Shown here one piece after another: positions 10,889 to 21,743 of a DNA stretch of 64,000 bases. Every line of letters starts with the position of its first letter. The stretch's first letter is position 1. The notes beneath the pieces are model-generated. The model made no database searches, was not told the origin of the DNA, and saw nothing but the letters and a program-made list of their open reading frames with translations. The DNA comes from Heterostelium album PN500 (taxonomy: Eukaryota; Evosea; Eumycetozoa; Acytosteliales; Acytosteliaceae). The stretch is from NCBI RefSeq assembly GCF_000004825.1, contig NW_008805085.1, positions 1,178,001 to 1,242,000 of the forward strand. Reading direction: 5' to 3'. The position numbers were made by a program, and so were the translations under genes.

Positions 10889-12639
10889 ATGTTATCGAGG
10901 ACATCATTACATAGTTATACTATTACTAAAAACAGTAATCGTTTATTCAATTCATTTAATAGAATATTTAGTCAGAATGTTGTTACTCTTTTAAAGAATA
11001 ATAATAATAATAATAATATAAATAATATCAATAGTAATATAAGAAGTTATGGTAGTAGTACTACTACTACTAAACCTGTTGTAATAGGTCAACCTACACA
11101 TGAAACACATCCACATCTATTGGATAAAGGTGAAGGTAATGTATATTGATTGTCTTTTCATTAATAATGTAAATAAAGTGTTAACATTTAGTGTTATTGT
11201 ATATATAATAGTTATAAAGGGAATCAAATTGGAGGAGTTTAAAGAGAGAAGAAGATTGTTGGCAGAGACATTACCTGTTGGTTCGATTGCATTGATTATG
11301 ACACCACCAGAACCGATGATGTCGTATGACATTCCCTATCATTTCAGACAACACACCAACTTCTATTATTTTACTGGTTTGAACGAACCTGAGGCTATAT
11401 TGGTTATCGAAAAGACATCGGACACTCAATATAAAACATCGATCTATTTGCGTGAGAAGATACCAGAACGTGAGATTTGGGATGGTCCAAGATGTGGTTT
11501 CGAAAATGTAACAAAATTATTTGGTGTTGATTTTGTATGTTAATAATAATAATATTGATCAGTCAGTTAAAAAAATTGAATTCTATATATATAGAACTAA
11601 TAATGTATTTTATTTTATTTCTAGGGATATCCATTAACACAATTAGATCAATTAAAAGAAACAATTGGAAAATATAAACAAGTTCTTTTGAATAAGGTGG
11701 AATGGAGTAAAGTTTTTGAGAAACTTGGAAATCTACAGTATTATGATTTGGAGAGATATCTACAACAGATGAGATTGGTAAAGTCACAGGCAGAGATCAA
11801 GATGATGAAACAATCTGGTGATATCGCTGGTGATTCATTTAAGGAATGTATGAAATATATTCGACCAAACATGAACGAGCAAGAGCTAGGTGCCTATTTT
11901 GAATTTTCAATCAAAAAGCGTGGTGCTCAGAGAATGTCATATCCTCCTGTTGTCGCCGGTGGTAACAATGCAAATACCATACATTACATTTCAAATAATA
12001 TGTTATTAAAGTAAGTGTTGTCAATCAATCAATCAATGTTATTGTAATTATTAATAACAAACTCTCAATTGAATTTATTGAAGAGATGGAGATTTATGTT
12101 TAATGGATGCAGGTGCTGAGTATTGGGGATTCACAAGTGATATCACTAGAACCTATCCTGTGAACGGTCGTTTCAGTCAGGCACAACGTGAGATTTATGA
12201 AGCGGTTTTGGATGTAAATAAGCGATGCATAGAGTTGGTCAAACCTGGTGCTTCTATCAATTCGATTCACGAGCAATCGGTACTGATGATTACGGAGCAT
12301 CTTCAACGACTTGGAATATTACCGAGTGGCAAAACAGTGAGTTCGCTGGCAAGAAGTGGTGTCTATCATAAATACTACCCACATTGCATCGGTCACTATC
12401 TTGGAATGGACACACACGACTGCATCGATATCAGCTACGGCGAGACTCTGACCGAGGGTATGATCATCACAATCGAACCGGGTATCTATATCGATGCCAA
12501 CGACATGTCAGTCGATGAGAAATACCGTGGAATCGCCATTAGAGTTGAAGATGACGTTGCCATCGTCAATGGCAAACCATTCGTTTTAACATCGAGAGCG
12601 CCAAAAGAAATTTCAGAGATTGAATCGTTGCAGAAATAA
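10889..12639 (+). CDS. Xaa-Pro aminopeptidase, mitochondrial XPNPEP3/Icp55 type
   Basis: There are four exons: 10889-11135, 11212-11534, 11625-12010 and 12084-12639, giving 503 residues. The N-terminal about 70 residues are basic, Ser/Asn-rich and include a poly-Asn run, fitting a mitochondrial presequence. The aminopeptidase P N-domain follows (DIPYHFRQHTNFYYFTGLNEPEA), then the creatinase-fold catalytic domain. Dinuclear metal ligands are all visible: Asp327 in LMDAGAEY, Asp338 in TSDITRTYP, His in HCIGHYLGMDTHD, Glu in IEPGIY and Glu in RVEDDV. The family removes the N-terminal residue before proline or trims presequence-processed imported proteins. Exon 4 uses an AAG acceptor. The protein is whole and likely active. 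Confidence 0.93.
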
Positions 12640-13513
12640 TATTGAAACACTCAAATCCAATGACATTTTCATAATTAAAAAAACATAACAATGGTAACGT
12701 TATAAATAGATATTTTATATTTATTAATTTTAATATATTTAAATGAACAAAATGGGTGTTCAATTAATTAACTCAACATTTTTTTGTTTTTTTTTTTGTT
12801 AAATGAATTGTAACGTTATTAATTTTTTAAACATCAATCCTATAATTAATATTTTTAGGTAGATTTTTTACAAAGTAAATTTTCTATAACTTTTAAAAAC
12901 TAATTATTTCTATAACAGTGGATATTTAATTTACTATTATTTATCATAATTATTGGTTTTAGTCAAAGTTATACATAGATATAGTCATTTTTGTTATTAT
13001 TTATAAACTTTTTTTTCGAACATGGAAATTTCAAATTTTTTTTTGAAAAAATATTTTTTGGATAATAAATCATTATTAAAATTAATAATATTGGCAACTA
13101 TAGAATTTCGGAATAAACTATACAAATAATTTAATATTTCAAATAGAAAGTTCTAAAACAAATGATTTCAAAATTATGATTTCCAACAGTTTTGTTTGTC
13201 CATACTATTGTTTGAAATACCAAATTTCAATAAGATTCCAATCATTAACGGTAGATTTGATATGAATATTATTCTTTATTTGGATTTCTCAAAGTTTGTA
13301 ATATGGCGCCATTAATCTATACTAATAAATATGGATTAAAATGAATTTGATTCCAATTTAATTCCTAAACTCCTCACTATAAATAGTGATGTTTTTGTTT
13401 AAAATTCATTCATTCATTTAACAAAATCTATTAACTTATCATAATATTATATTTTAATTACATACTTTTTAAAAAAACCTTAACAATTTTTTTTTATCAC
13501 CAATATTTTTAAA
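12640..13513. promoter_or_regulatory. Intergenic region upstream of the histone H3 gene
   Basis: This is 874 bp of A/T-rich DNA with a short less AT-biased patch at 13180-13330. It contains the presumed promoter of the H3 variant; a TATAAATA-like box lies at about 13378-13385. No open frame is credible. Confidence 0.45.
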
Positions 13514-14162
<649 letters not shown>

Positions 14163-14777
14163 AGCCACCAAACGTTTTTTTTTTTTTTTTTTTAACAAAA
14201 ATAACCAAAAATAGATAAATAAACAAATCCAAATCATTTAAAACCGTCAGATTTGATGTTCAATAAGTTTAAATGAACGATTTCTGATTCTCTAATTTTT
14301 CAACTCATTCTCTAAAATCAAAGTTAAATTTATATGAGAAAGCAATCAAATTGGTCCCCCACCTGAAAATAAAAGAATTTAATATAGTGTTTCTTTGTTC
14401 ATCAGGAATGTCTTCAAAAACAAAAATGTGAGTAACACGTTTGAAATTTTTTGATCAAAGAAATCCAAAAGTAAAAAAAAAAAAAAATTGAAAAAAATTT
14501 TTGCTTAGACAATTCCATGGATTGTAGCTGGAAACTTGACTTCTATAAGAACTGGAAACCCTGTTTGTTTGAAATAAATCCAATATTTATAAAAATAATA
14601 ATTACAATTAATTATTTATATTTCTATTTTTTAATATTTATCCAATAATAACAATATTTTTTCCAACTATATTTAATTAATATTAATCTTTTATATTTAT
14701 TTTTTTAACTAAATCCTATAAACTTAATTATACCTTTTTTTTAATAATATACTATTTATTCATAAATAATTTTAAAA
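14163..14777. other. Intergenic region between H3 variant and membrane-protein gene
   Basis: About 615 bp. A T-tract (14176-14193) follows the H3 stop. A near-palindrome ACAATTCCATGGATTGT lies at 14509-14525. I see no gene. Confidence 0.5.
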
Positions 14778-15674
14778 ATGGGAAGATTTAATAAAATGAA
14801 AAATTTCTTGTGCTTAAACAATAGTTGGAGATTTACTTTAAATTCCAAAGAAACACATGTTACAATTACACAAAATAAGACAGTTGAAATCAATGGTCAA
14901 GAGATTGCCTCCATTTACAATAGAAATATGTTGCGTTTGGAGTTTGTTTATGAAGATCATATGTTTTATGTTTGTGCTGGTAATGCCTTGCCATTCTTTG
15001 GAATCAACACTCAATTGTACATGGACCAAGTTAATATCATCAATGGAAGACAATACCACACTACCCCAATTTTCGAGCGTATGCTTCTCTTAGTGTCTGT
15101 CTATTTGTTTGGTGTTTTCTTTGGTTTCTGGACACTTATTCCAATCGCTGTATATACTATCTGCCTCTACATGTTCTTCAGACACCGTAACTATGTAATT
15201 GTACAATTGCCATCACAACTCCAGGAACACCAAGGTGTAACGGCCATCGCTCCAGTTCATGACCAATCCAGAGATAGACTTGTCACCTACGGAACTAACA
15301 ATCCAATTATGACTCATGTATTATTACCAATCGACGAGAAACTCCAACAACTCCGTCAACCATCTACAAACACCGTTGTCATTCAACCACAAATGCCACC
15401 AACCACCTACATCACCAACCCAGAGGAACTAAAGCAATTGCAACCAATCCCAACTCAACAAACACAAGTACAACAGCCACAACAACCCCAATACACTGTA
15501 ATGCCAACTCAACAAAGCCAACCACAAATGCAACAAGGAATGTATCCACAATTCCAAACACTTTATTCTCCATACCAACCACAACCAACTGGTCAATTAT
15601 ATCCATCATACATCCCACCAGTCCCAATGCAACAACAACAACCAATGCCAACTTCACAACCAAAATCTGTTTAA
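14778..15674 (+). CDS. Two-pass membrane protein with Pro/Gln-rich tail
   Basis: This is a single exon of 298 residues. Residues 1-95 look like a compact beta-rich domain (NNSWRFTLNSKETHVTITQN, QEIASIYNRNMLRLEFVYEDHMFYVC). Two adjacent hydrophobic segments at about 97-117 and 118-135 (MLLLVSVYLFGVFFGFW, LIPIAVYTICLYMFF) form a hairpin or two passes with a short turn, followed by the basic RHRN. From residue 190 the chain is Pro/Gln/Thr-rich and probably disordered and cytosolic. I do not recognise a family. Codon use is C-ending, suggesting good expression. Confidence 0.85.
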   Translation: MGRFNKMKNFLCLNNSWRFTLNSKETHVTITQNKTVEINGQEIASIYNRNMLRLEFVYEDHMFYVCAGNALPFFGINTQLYMDQVNIINGRQYHTTPIFERMLLLVSVYLFGVFFGFWTLIPIAVYTICLYMFFRHRNYVIVQLPSQLQEHQGVTAIAPVHDQSRDRLVTYGTNNPIMTHVLLPIDEKLQQLRQPSTNTVVIQPQMPPTTYITNPEELKQLQPIPTQQTQVQQPQQPQYTVMPTQQSQPQMQQGMYPQFQTLYSPYQPQPTGQLYPSYIPPVPMQQQQPMPTSQPKSV

Positions 15675-16072
15675 AATCAATTTTTTAAATAAATAAATCT
15701 TTTTTTTCCACTTATAATTTATTTAATTAAATTTTAGAGCTTGAAGATCACTTCTATTTTCTATTATTATTATTATTTATATTCAAAAAATTGTCTTGGC
15801 CTTTGATTACCGTATAATATTGTTGTAGTAGAGTTGTTGTTTTGTCATTGATAATCCTTTACTAAGTGTAATTCATCTCCATTAAAAGTGCACTTGAAAG
15901 GTTTTTATATGAGCATGGATTTGTGTTTATAATTAATTTAGGTTACATTCAAGTGGTTTTGAATAATTTTTAATTAAAAATTATTATTATTTGACCGGCG
16001 ATTATTTATAAAAAATAAAATGAGGATGGAATTAATCTAATCTTTTTTTAATTTTTACATTATTTTAAGTTT
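15675..16072. other. Convergent 3' intergenic region
   Basis: About 400 bp lie between the stops of the two-pass membrane protein gene (plus) and the TPR-like gene (minus). It is AT-rich; nothing further is recognised. The stretch 15770-15900 has scattered similarity in wording to the neighbouring repeat gene (for example gtcattgataatcc), possibly a decayed extra repeat. Confidence 0.4.
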
Positions 16073-16873
16073 TTATTCTCTTGCTTTTTGAAGGAGTTGT
16101 CTCCTTGTTAATTGTTCACCATTGGGAAGTGTGATGGTTTGTTTGTTGTTCAAAAGAGTTAATCCAATGTCTTTGTAAACCCAGGATTGTGTATTATCCA
16201 ACTTGTTTGCTTCCAATAATAGTTGTTGCTTTGTCATTGTCACACCATTGTGGAGGGTGAATGTTTCATTTACATACAGTGTTTCTGCAAAGTTAACATA
16301 TAAATGTGGAATATTTGGTCCACACTCTATTGCTTTGGCAAATAGTTGCTTTTCTGTCATGGTCTGTCCATTATTAAGTGTAATTGATTCTCCTCTCGAA
16401 AGTGTAATTGCAAGGTTATAATATGGGTTTGAAATGGTTGGATCACATTCTATTACCTTTAAGTATAGTTGTTGTTGTGTCATTGATTGTCCATTGTTAA
16501 GTGTGATCGATTCACCCTCTGAAAGTGTAGTGGCAAGGTTAGAATATGCACCAAAATTATATGGATTACACTCTATTGATTTCAAGAGTAGTTGTTTTTC
16601 GGTCATTGATTGGCCTGATGGAAGAATGATAGATGAATGTTCATCATTAAGAGCGACAGATAACTTATGATAAGCTTTTGAATGATTTGGGTTGATATCA
16701 ATGATTTTCAACAAGAGTTGTTCTTTGTTCATTGATTCACCCGATGGCATTAAGATTGTCTTTTGATCATTGTTGGAGTCAATATCGAGTGTCATTGCAA
16801 GTTCGTAGAGTGCATCTGTATCATTTGCATTGATACCTATTGCATTCAGATATATCTGTTGTTTATTTTCCAT
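16073..16873 (-). CDS. TPR-like protein with 41-residue repeats
   Basis: I start at ATG 16871-16873 (MENKQQIYLNAIGINANDTD), giving 266 residues. The chain is a row of about six units. Each combines a TPR-like helix pair (PYYNLAITL, QLYLKVIECDP) with an inserted beta-like loop of the form GESITLNNGQSMTQQQL. The clearest units are exactly 41 residues, against 34 in a canonical TPR. No signal or membrane segment is seen. TPR arrays bind peptides and scaffold complexes; the partner is unknown. This loop-extended TPR style is a family I believe occurs in dictyostelids and some amoeba-associated bacteria (recollection, not checked). The gene shares a short divergent promoter with the NudCD2-like gene. 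Confidence 0.85.
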   Translation of the reverse strand: MENKQQIYLNAIGINANDTDALYELAMTLDIDSNNDQKTILMPSGESMNKEQLLLKIIDINPNHSKAYHKLSVALNDEHSSIILPSGQSMTEKQLLLKSIECNPYNFGAYSNLATTLSEGESITLNNGQSMTQQQLYLKVIECDPTISNPYYNLAITLSRGESITLNNGQTMTEKQLFAKAIECGPNIPHLYVNFAETLYVNETFTLHNGVTMTKQQLLLEANKLDNTQSWVYKDIGLTLLNNKQTITLPNGEQLTRRQLLQKARE

Positions 16874-17037
16874 TTTTCTTTTCAAATGATTTATTCTATT
16901 TTAAATAGAAAAAGAAAAGATGATGAAGTTAGTTTTTTTTTAATTATTTGTAATTTTTAGATCTAAAAAAATTCGATATCTTTTATTTTATATATATTCA
17001 AACATCTATTTTAATATTCATTGATTGTCTCTTAAGA
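16874..17037. promoter_or_regulatory. Compact bidirectional promoter
   Basis: Only about 164 bp separate the start codons of the TPR-like gene (minus) and the NudCD2-like gene (plus). The spacer is almost entirely A/T, with TTTTATTTTATATATATTC near the centre, so both genes must share core promoter DNA. Confidence 0.55.
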
Positions 17038-17607
17038 ATGGAAAAGTTTAAAGCTATTAGAAGAAAGTTTGAGTATCAAGGTAGAACTATATATGAATGG
17101 GATCAAACACTTGAAGAAGTTAATATTTATATAGAGGTACCAGAGGGTGTATCATCAAAGATGATAGCTTGTCAGATCACATCAAATAAACTTATATTAG
17201 GTATTCGTGGTAACCCTCCATTCATAGATGTATGTAGTAAATAAGTATTTCTAAATTAATCAAACGCGATACAATAACTAAACAACGAATCGAACGATTT
17301 TGTTTGTTATCACAAAAAGGAGGAGTTTTTTAGTACAATAAAACAAAAAGATAGTTTTTGGACGTTGGAAGACGGTGTAATCAATATAACACTACAAAAG
17401 ATGGATAAAGGTGAAACTTGGTTTGCAGCACTGAAAGGACACGGCAATCAGATCAGTGGTGACTCGCATCTCAACGAAGAGGTAAAGAAATCAATGATGT
17501 TAGAGAGATTCCAAGAGGAGAATCCCGGTTTCGACTTTTCATCTGCAGAGTTCAACGGTCAAGCACCTGACCCTAGAACATTCATGAAAGATCTAAGGAA
17601 ATTCTAA
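17038..17607 (+). CDS. NudC domain-containing protein 2 (NudCD2-like) co-chaperone
   Basis: There are two exons, 17038-17229 and 17320-17607, giving 159 residues (human NUDCD2 is 157). I chose the acceptor at 17318-17319 because it keeps phase and gives EEFFSTIKQKDSFWTLEDG. This matches the family pattern in which the p23/CS fold runs into a Trp-Thr-Leu-Glu-Asp strand. The N-terminal GRTIYEWDQTLEEVNIYIEVP is the start of the CS domain. NudC-type proteins work with Hsp90 and stabilise LIS1/dynein regulators. The C-terminal helix region (FDFSSAEFNGQAPDPRTFM) is also typical. The gene is whole. Confidence 0.9.
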
Positions 17608-17740
17608 ACTACTACTCTGGTATATGTATATATAATATAATAATAAAAAAAATCAACTACTCTTTGTACAAAAAAAAAACAGAATAACATTTATAATTCT
17701 AGCAAGTTCAACAGTTTTGTTAGATCATCGATTCACTATT

Positions 17741-17788
<48 letters not shown>

Positions 17789-18132
17789 GAAATTAAGACT
17801 GTAATTAAAAGAAAGATTAATAAACTAAGTGTGAAGTTGTTTGTAGAAGATAGGTAATTACCAACCAAATACTTTTAACAATATAATACCCTTTGGTGTA
17901 TGTTTGTCATGTAGAATTAATAATAATAATAAAAAAGATCTATTTAAGATGTCTGTATTTTATTGTTATATGACACTTGACATATGATTAAAAAGAAAGA
18001 AAACGAAACAAAAGTGTACAAAAAGAAGGGGAAGGGAAAGAATATTTAGAGTTGATTTTGACTTGATGTAAATACAATGTAATATTATGATTATGATTAT
18101 GATTATTATATTATTTATATAAAGAATGTTAT
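17608..18132. other. Convergent 3' region with microsatellite
   Basis: 525 bp lie between the NudCD2-like and VPS55 stops, holding the AT dinucleotide run described separately. No gene is seen. Confidence 0.55.
17744..17787. repeat. (AT)n microsatellite
   Basis: This is an uninterrupted AT dinucleotide run of about 22 units in the 3' intergenic DNA. It is probably length-variable and can extrude as a hairpin. Confidence 0.95.
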
Positions 18133-19048
18133 TTAATTCCAACCATCTTCTTCATCTTTCTTGTGGAAATATGCCATGAAAGCAATCAATGTAGCATAAA
18201 CTGTAACACCTCCTGCAATTGCAAATCCTAATGATTCATATGTAATCTATAATAATAATGATGATGATGATGATGATGATGATAATAGAAAGTTGTTTGT
18301 TAGATAACCTGTTACTGAATTCAACTATTAAAGTGTTTGTTTTTCAAAAACATACAATTGAGGAGTGTGCCATGATGGCTGGAATAGCAAATCCACTGAT
18401 AACGAAAAATCCTGTCAAGAACATACCCAAATCTGTCAAATTTCTATAGGATTTTAGTTAAATGATTACAGATGTCAGTTAGTTCTAAAGTTAAAGATAA
18501 TGATCACTAACAAATATAGACATACCCTGACTCACTTGAGAATGCGTCTCTATTCTTACATATCAAATTGGGGAATGGTGCTAGGAAATACGATGCAACT
18601 ACAATGATTGGCCATCCAGAGTGTGAGAATACACATGCCAATATATTCATCAAGAGACCTACTGCGAATGCACAGGAGAATCCAATAATTCTAAATGATT
18701 ATAAAAAAAAACAGTAACAATAAACAACAAATTAGGTTAACTATATTTATGATCTACCATCGATTATTAGATTTCAGATTGATCAATATTTGTATAGTTC
18801 ATAGCCATCAAAACTACTTTTGTTATCTATCAAACTATCAATCAATCAATCAATCTATCTGTCTAACTAATCAATCTATTTAATTAAATATTTACACTAG
18901 AATATTATTGAATTCATTCATGTTAGTAAAACTAGTATTAATGCAATATAAACTGAATGTGTAAATGTGGATTGTAATGTTTATGATTATGAATATGATT
19001 ATGATGTTTAGTTTGTTGTTTGAACTTACCTTTGATATCATGAGCCAT
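18133..19048 (-). CDS. vps55: Vacuolar protein sorting 55 (VPS55/LEPROT) homologue
   Basis: Exons are 18526-18690, 18356-18443 and 18133-18246, with a first coding exon probably at 19030-19048 (Met-Ala-His-Asp-Ile-Lys). The protein is about 128 residues with four membrane segments. Family landmarks are IIGFSCAFAVGLLMNILACV, FLAPFPNLICK, NLTDLGMFLTGFFVISGFA and the end YFHKKDEEDGWN. VPS55 with VPS68 acts in late-endosome-to-vacuole sorting, and the animal LEPROT proteins are relatives. Exons 2-4 join in phase, but exon 1 (19 nt) to exon 2 is short by one base for the expected Lys-Gly-Ile-Ile start. Either a microexon is missed or one base is missing in the sequence. Confidence 0.85.
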
Positions 19049-19734
19049 CGTTAGTTATATTATAATTTTATTATTGAGAAAAACTCTTATATATTAAAAT
19101 ACTATATTTATATTTATACTATAATTATTCAATAGCTAATAACCAAAGGCTAATTTAATTGATTAAGAAAGGAAAAACAAGCAAACAAAAAAAGTTATGT
19201 TAAAAAAATAATAATAAATTAAATTAAACAACAATATTCTAATGTGTGTTAGATGAGAATTGACAACACACAAAAATAAAAAATAAATAATAAATAATAA
19301 TTGATTTAAACTTTATACTAAGTTATGTGATTTATTAGTGTGAAAGACTCTTATTATGATCAACTAACACCACTCCACAAAAATATATTAATTAAAAAAA
19401 TGTGTAAATTTTTTTGAAATTCAAAAATCATATTCCTTAAAATGTAAGAAATTGTAGAGCTCTGCTTGCATTGCTTTTTATTTTATCAATCGATTGATAA
19501 CAACAATGATTTTAAAGAATGAAGAATAAATAAAACAAATATAATAAAAATAATAGTTTGATTTAAATCTTTAAAGATTATGACTTTTCTTTCTTTGACC
19601 AAGTTCACCTACCTTCTTTGGGATCAATCAAAAAAAATAAAAATAAAAATAAATTTCTTTTTTTTTTCCTTGTTTGGCATATTACATGAGTGTAAAAGCC
19701 AACAAAAATAAACAAAGATAAGATAACTGTAAAA
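19049..19734. promoter_or_regulatory. Divergent intergenic region, VPS55 / ankyrin paralogue 1
   Basis: 686 bp of AT-rich DNA serves both starts. There is no gene-like content. Confidence 0.5.
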
Positions 19735-21525
19735 ATGAATGACATAGATATACAAAATAGTAATAGTTATTGCAATAAAAGTTTTTACTTTAAAAAGATA
19801 TTAAATTCTCAATTTTTGAGAAATAAAATATTCAGAGATGTCAAACAGATTCACAGACAAAATAACACTCTCAATATGATGTTCGATTGGTATGATCTTG
19901 GATGCTTCCCAGTGGAGTTGATCAGATTCAATCAGATCGAAAGATTCAAATCGATTTTCAACTGTGTCATATCCGCTGTCAGTAGTCAATCATATGATAT
20001 CGAAGTATTAAATAGTTTCCTATTATCATTCATGGATTCGTTATCGTTGGCAAGACGTGATTTGATTGAACTCGTTTATCAACATGTTAGAAGTAGCAGT
20101 AACCTGTGTGATAAAATAAACTTCAAATTGATTCATGATAAATCAATGGTACACGGACATCTACCGATAATCCAATTCCTTCATGAAAACAAAATCGATT
20201 CTGTATTCAAAGGTGACTCGATGAAGCTGGCCGCAATGCATGGTCACCTTCATATTGTACGGTGGCTACACGAGAATAGAACAGAAAAGGTCTCGGAATC
20301 TGTGATGGACTTTGCAGCTAAAGGTGGACATTTAGAGATCGTCAAGTTCCTATTTACCAATCGAACAGAAGGTTGCTCTTCAGCTGCTAAAGATCAATGT
20401 AAACACTTGCCAACTGCACAATTCCTTCATCAGAACCTAACGGATCCATTGATATCGTACAAAGTTGCAGTGGAATCTGGCGATCTCGAGCTGGTAAAGT
20501 TTACTCTCGAGAGCTATCCAGAACAATATAAACCATACTACATTATACACGCAATAACCAATAAACAATATGAAATTGCCACTTACTTGCTGGAGAATCG
20601 CACTGAGGGAAAGATTAGTGGTCGAACAATGAATAGCGCCGCTTTCCAAGGTAATTTCGAACTGGTAAAGAAAATTCATGTCAGTGGAAGACTAGTTTAT
20701 CCACACAATGAAATACAGAGTGCCGCGATGTCTCTATCTGAAAATCGACTGGAAATCATCGAGTTTCTTCATCAACACCGACAGACTGTTGGGAGCATGG
20801 ATAATATCGATGCACCCTATTGGGCTGCATCGCAAGGTGATTTGGAATTATGTAAATTCCTTCATCGCAATGGATACCGTGGCAGTATGTCTGTAAATCA
20901 AGCGGCACTCAACGGACATACGGAAGTACTTCGATTCTGTACTGAGAATCGAACCGAACTTCTTAGCTCAAACATTCTAGGGCTAGTCGCTGAAAACCAA
21001 CATTTCGAAACACTCCAATATATTTTCCAGAACAGAAGTGAAGTTACTTTAAACGATGAAGTAATGGATCGTTTGGCAATTTTTGAGACTCCCGATGCAA
21101 TGGAATGGTTCTCAGCGAATTCCAATGTACAATTCACTTCGAATGCATATTACTTTGCATGTGAGAACAATAGATTGGCAAACTTCCAGTGGTTGTACGA
21201 AAAGATGAAAGTATCATTGAGGAAGGATATAGATCAGACGGCTGCTAGTCGTGGACGCTTGGAGATAATAAAGTATCTACACACTATAAATGCTCCATTT
21301 TCACAAAAAACAATGGACTTTGCTGCTATTTCTAAAAATCTCGATTTAGTTGCGTTTCTTCATCTAAATCGTACAGAAGGCTGTTCTCCGTCAACACCGA
21401 GCTACTCCCATAGCTTTGCAATGACCAAACTGCTTCTAAACTGTAATTGCGGGAATATATCAGAAGACCCAATCTATATACATTACTTGAAAAGACTGGA
21501 ATTTATCAAAGTTCATAAACTCTGA
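19735..21525 (+). CDS. Ankyrin-type repeat protein, tandem paralogue 1
   Basis: This is a single exon of 596 residues. The N-terminal module (SFYFKKILNSQFLRNKIFRDVKQIH...WYDLGCFPVELIRF) resembles the short F-box-like heads of large dictyostelid ankyrin families. After it come about 14 degenerate ankyrin-like units of 30-36 residues, with the recurring core GHLxIVxFLHENRTE and internal AAxxGHLE. There is no membrane segment. Such proteins are usually adaptors, but the partner is unknown. It is followed 218 bp downstream on the same strand by a full-length paralogue. Confidence 0.9.
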   Translation: MNDIDIQNSNSYCNKSFYFKKILNSQFLRNKIFRDVKQIHRQNNTLNMMFDWYDLGCFPVELIRFNQIERFKSIFNCVISAVSSQSYDIEVLNSFLLSFMDSLSLARRDLIELVYQHVRSSSNLCDKINFKLIHDKSMVHGHLPIIQFLHENKIDSVFKGDSMKLAAMHGHLHIVRWLHENRTEKVSESVMDFAAKGGHLEIVKFLFTNRTEGCSSAAKDQCKHLPTAQFLHQNLTDPLISYKVAVESGDLELVKFTLESYPEQYKPYYIIHAITNKQYEIATYLLENRTEGKISGRTMNSAAFQGNFELVKKIHVSGRLVYPHNEIQSAAMSLSENRLEIIEFLHQHRQTVGSMDNIDAPYWAASQGDLELCKFLHRNGYRGSMSVNQAALNGHTEVLRFCTENRTELLSSNILGLVAENQHFETLQYIFQNRSEVTLNDEVMDRLAIFETPDAMEWFSANSNVQFTSNAYYFACENNRLANFQWLYEKMKVSLRKDIDQTAASRGRLEIIKYLHTINAPFSQKTMDFAAISKNLDLVAFLHLNRTEGCSPSTPSYSHSFAMTKLLLNCNCGNISEDPIYIHYLKRLEFIKVHKL

Positions 21526-21743
21526 AACATACAACCTAAAATCAATAAAACATCATAAACTGATTTAATCAAATAATTAAAAGATATTTCAATTATTAGG
21601 TATAAACCTATCAAATAATTGAGTTTGATGGAATATTATTCTGAAAAAAAAAACTACAAAACTCTTAGGGTTTTTTTGGACAAAAATTTATAGAAATTCA
21701 GAAAAATGTTCCTACTCTGATTATACTACAACCATTAAAAAAA
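21526..21743. other. Spacer between tandem paralogues
   Basis: 218 bp of AT-rich DNA holds the 3' end of the first and the promoter of the second ankyrin-type gene. Confidence 0.6.
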
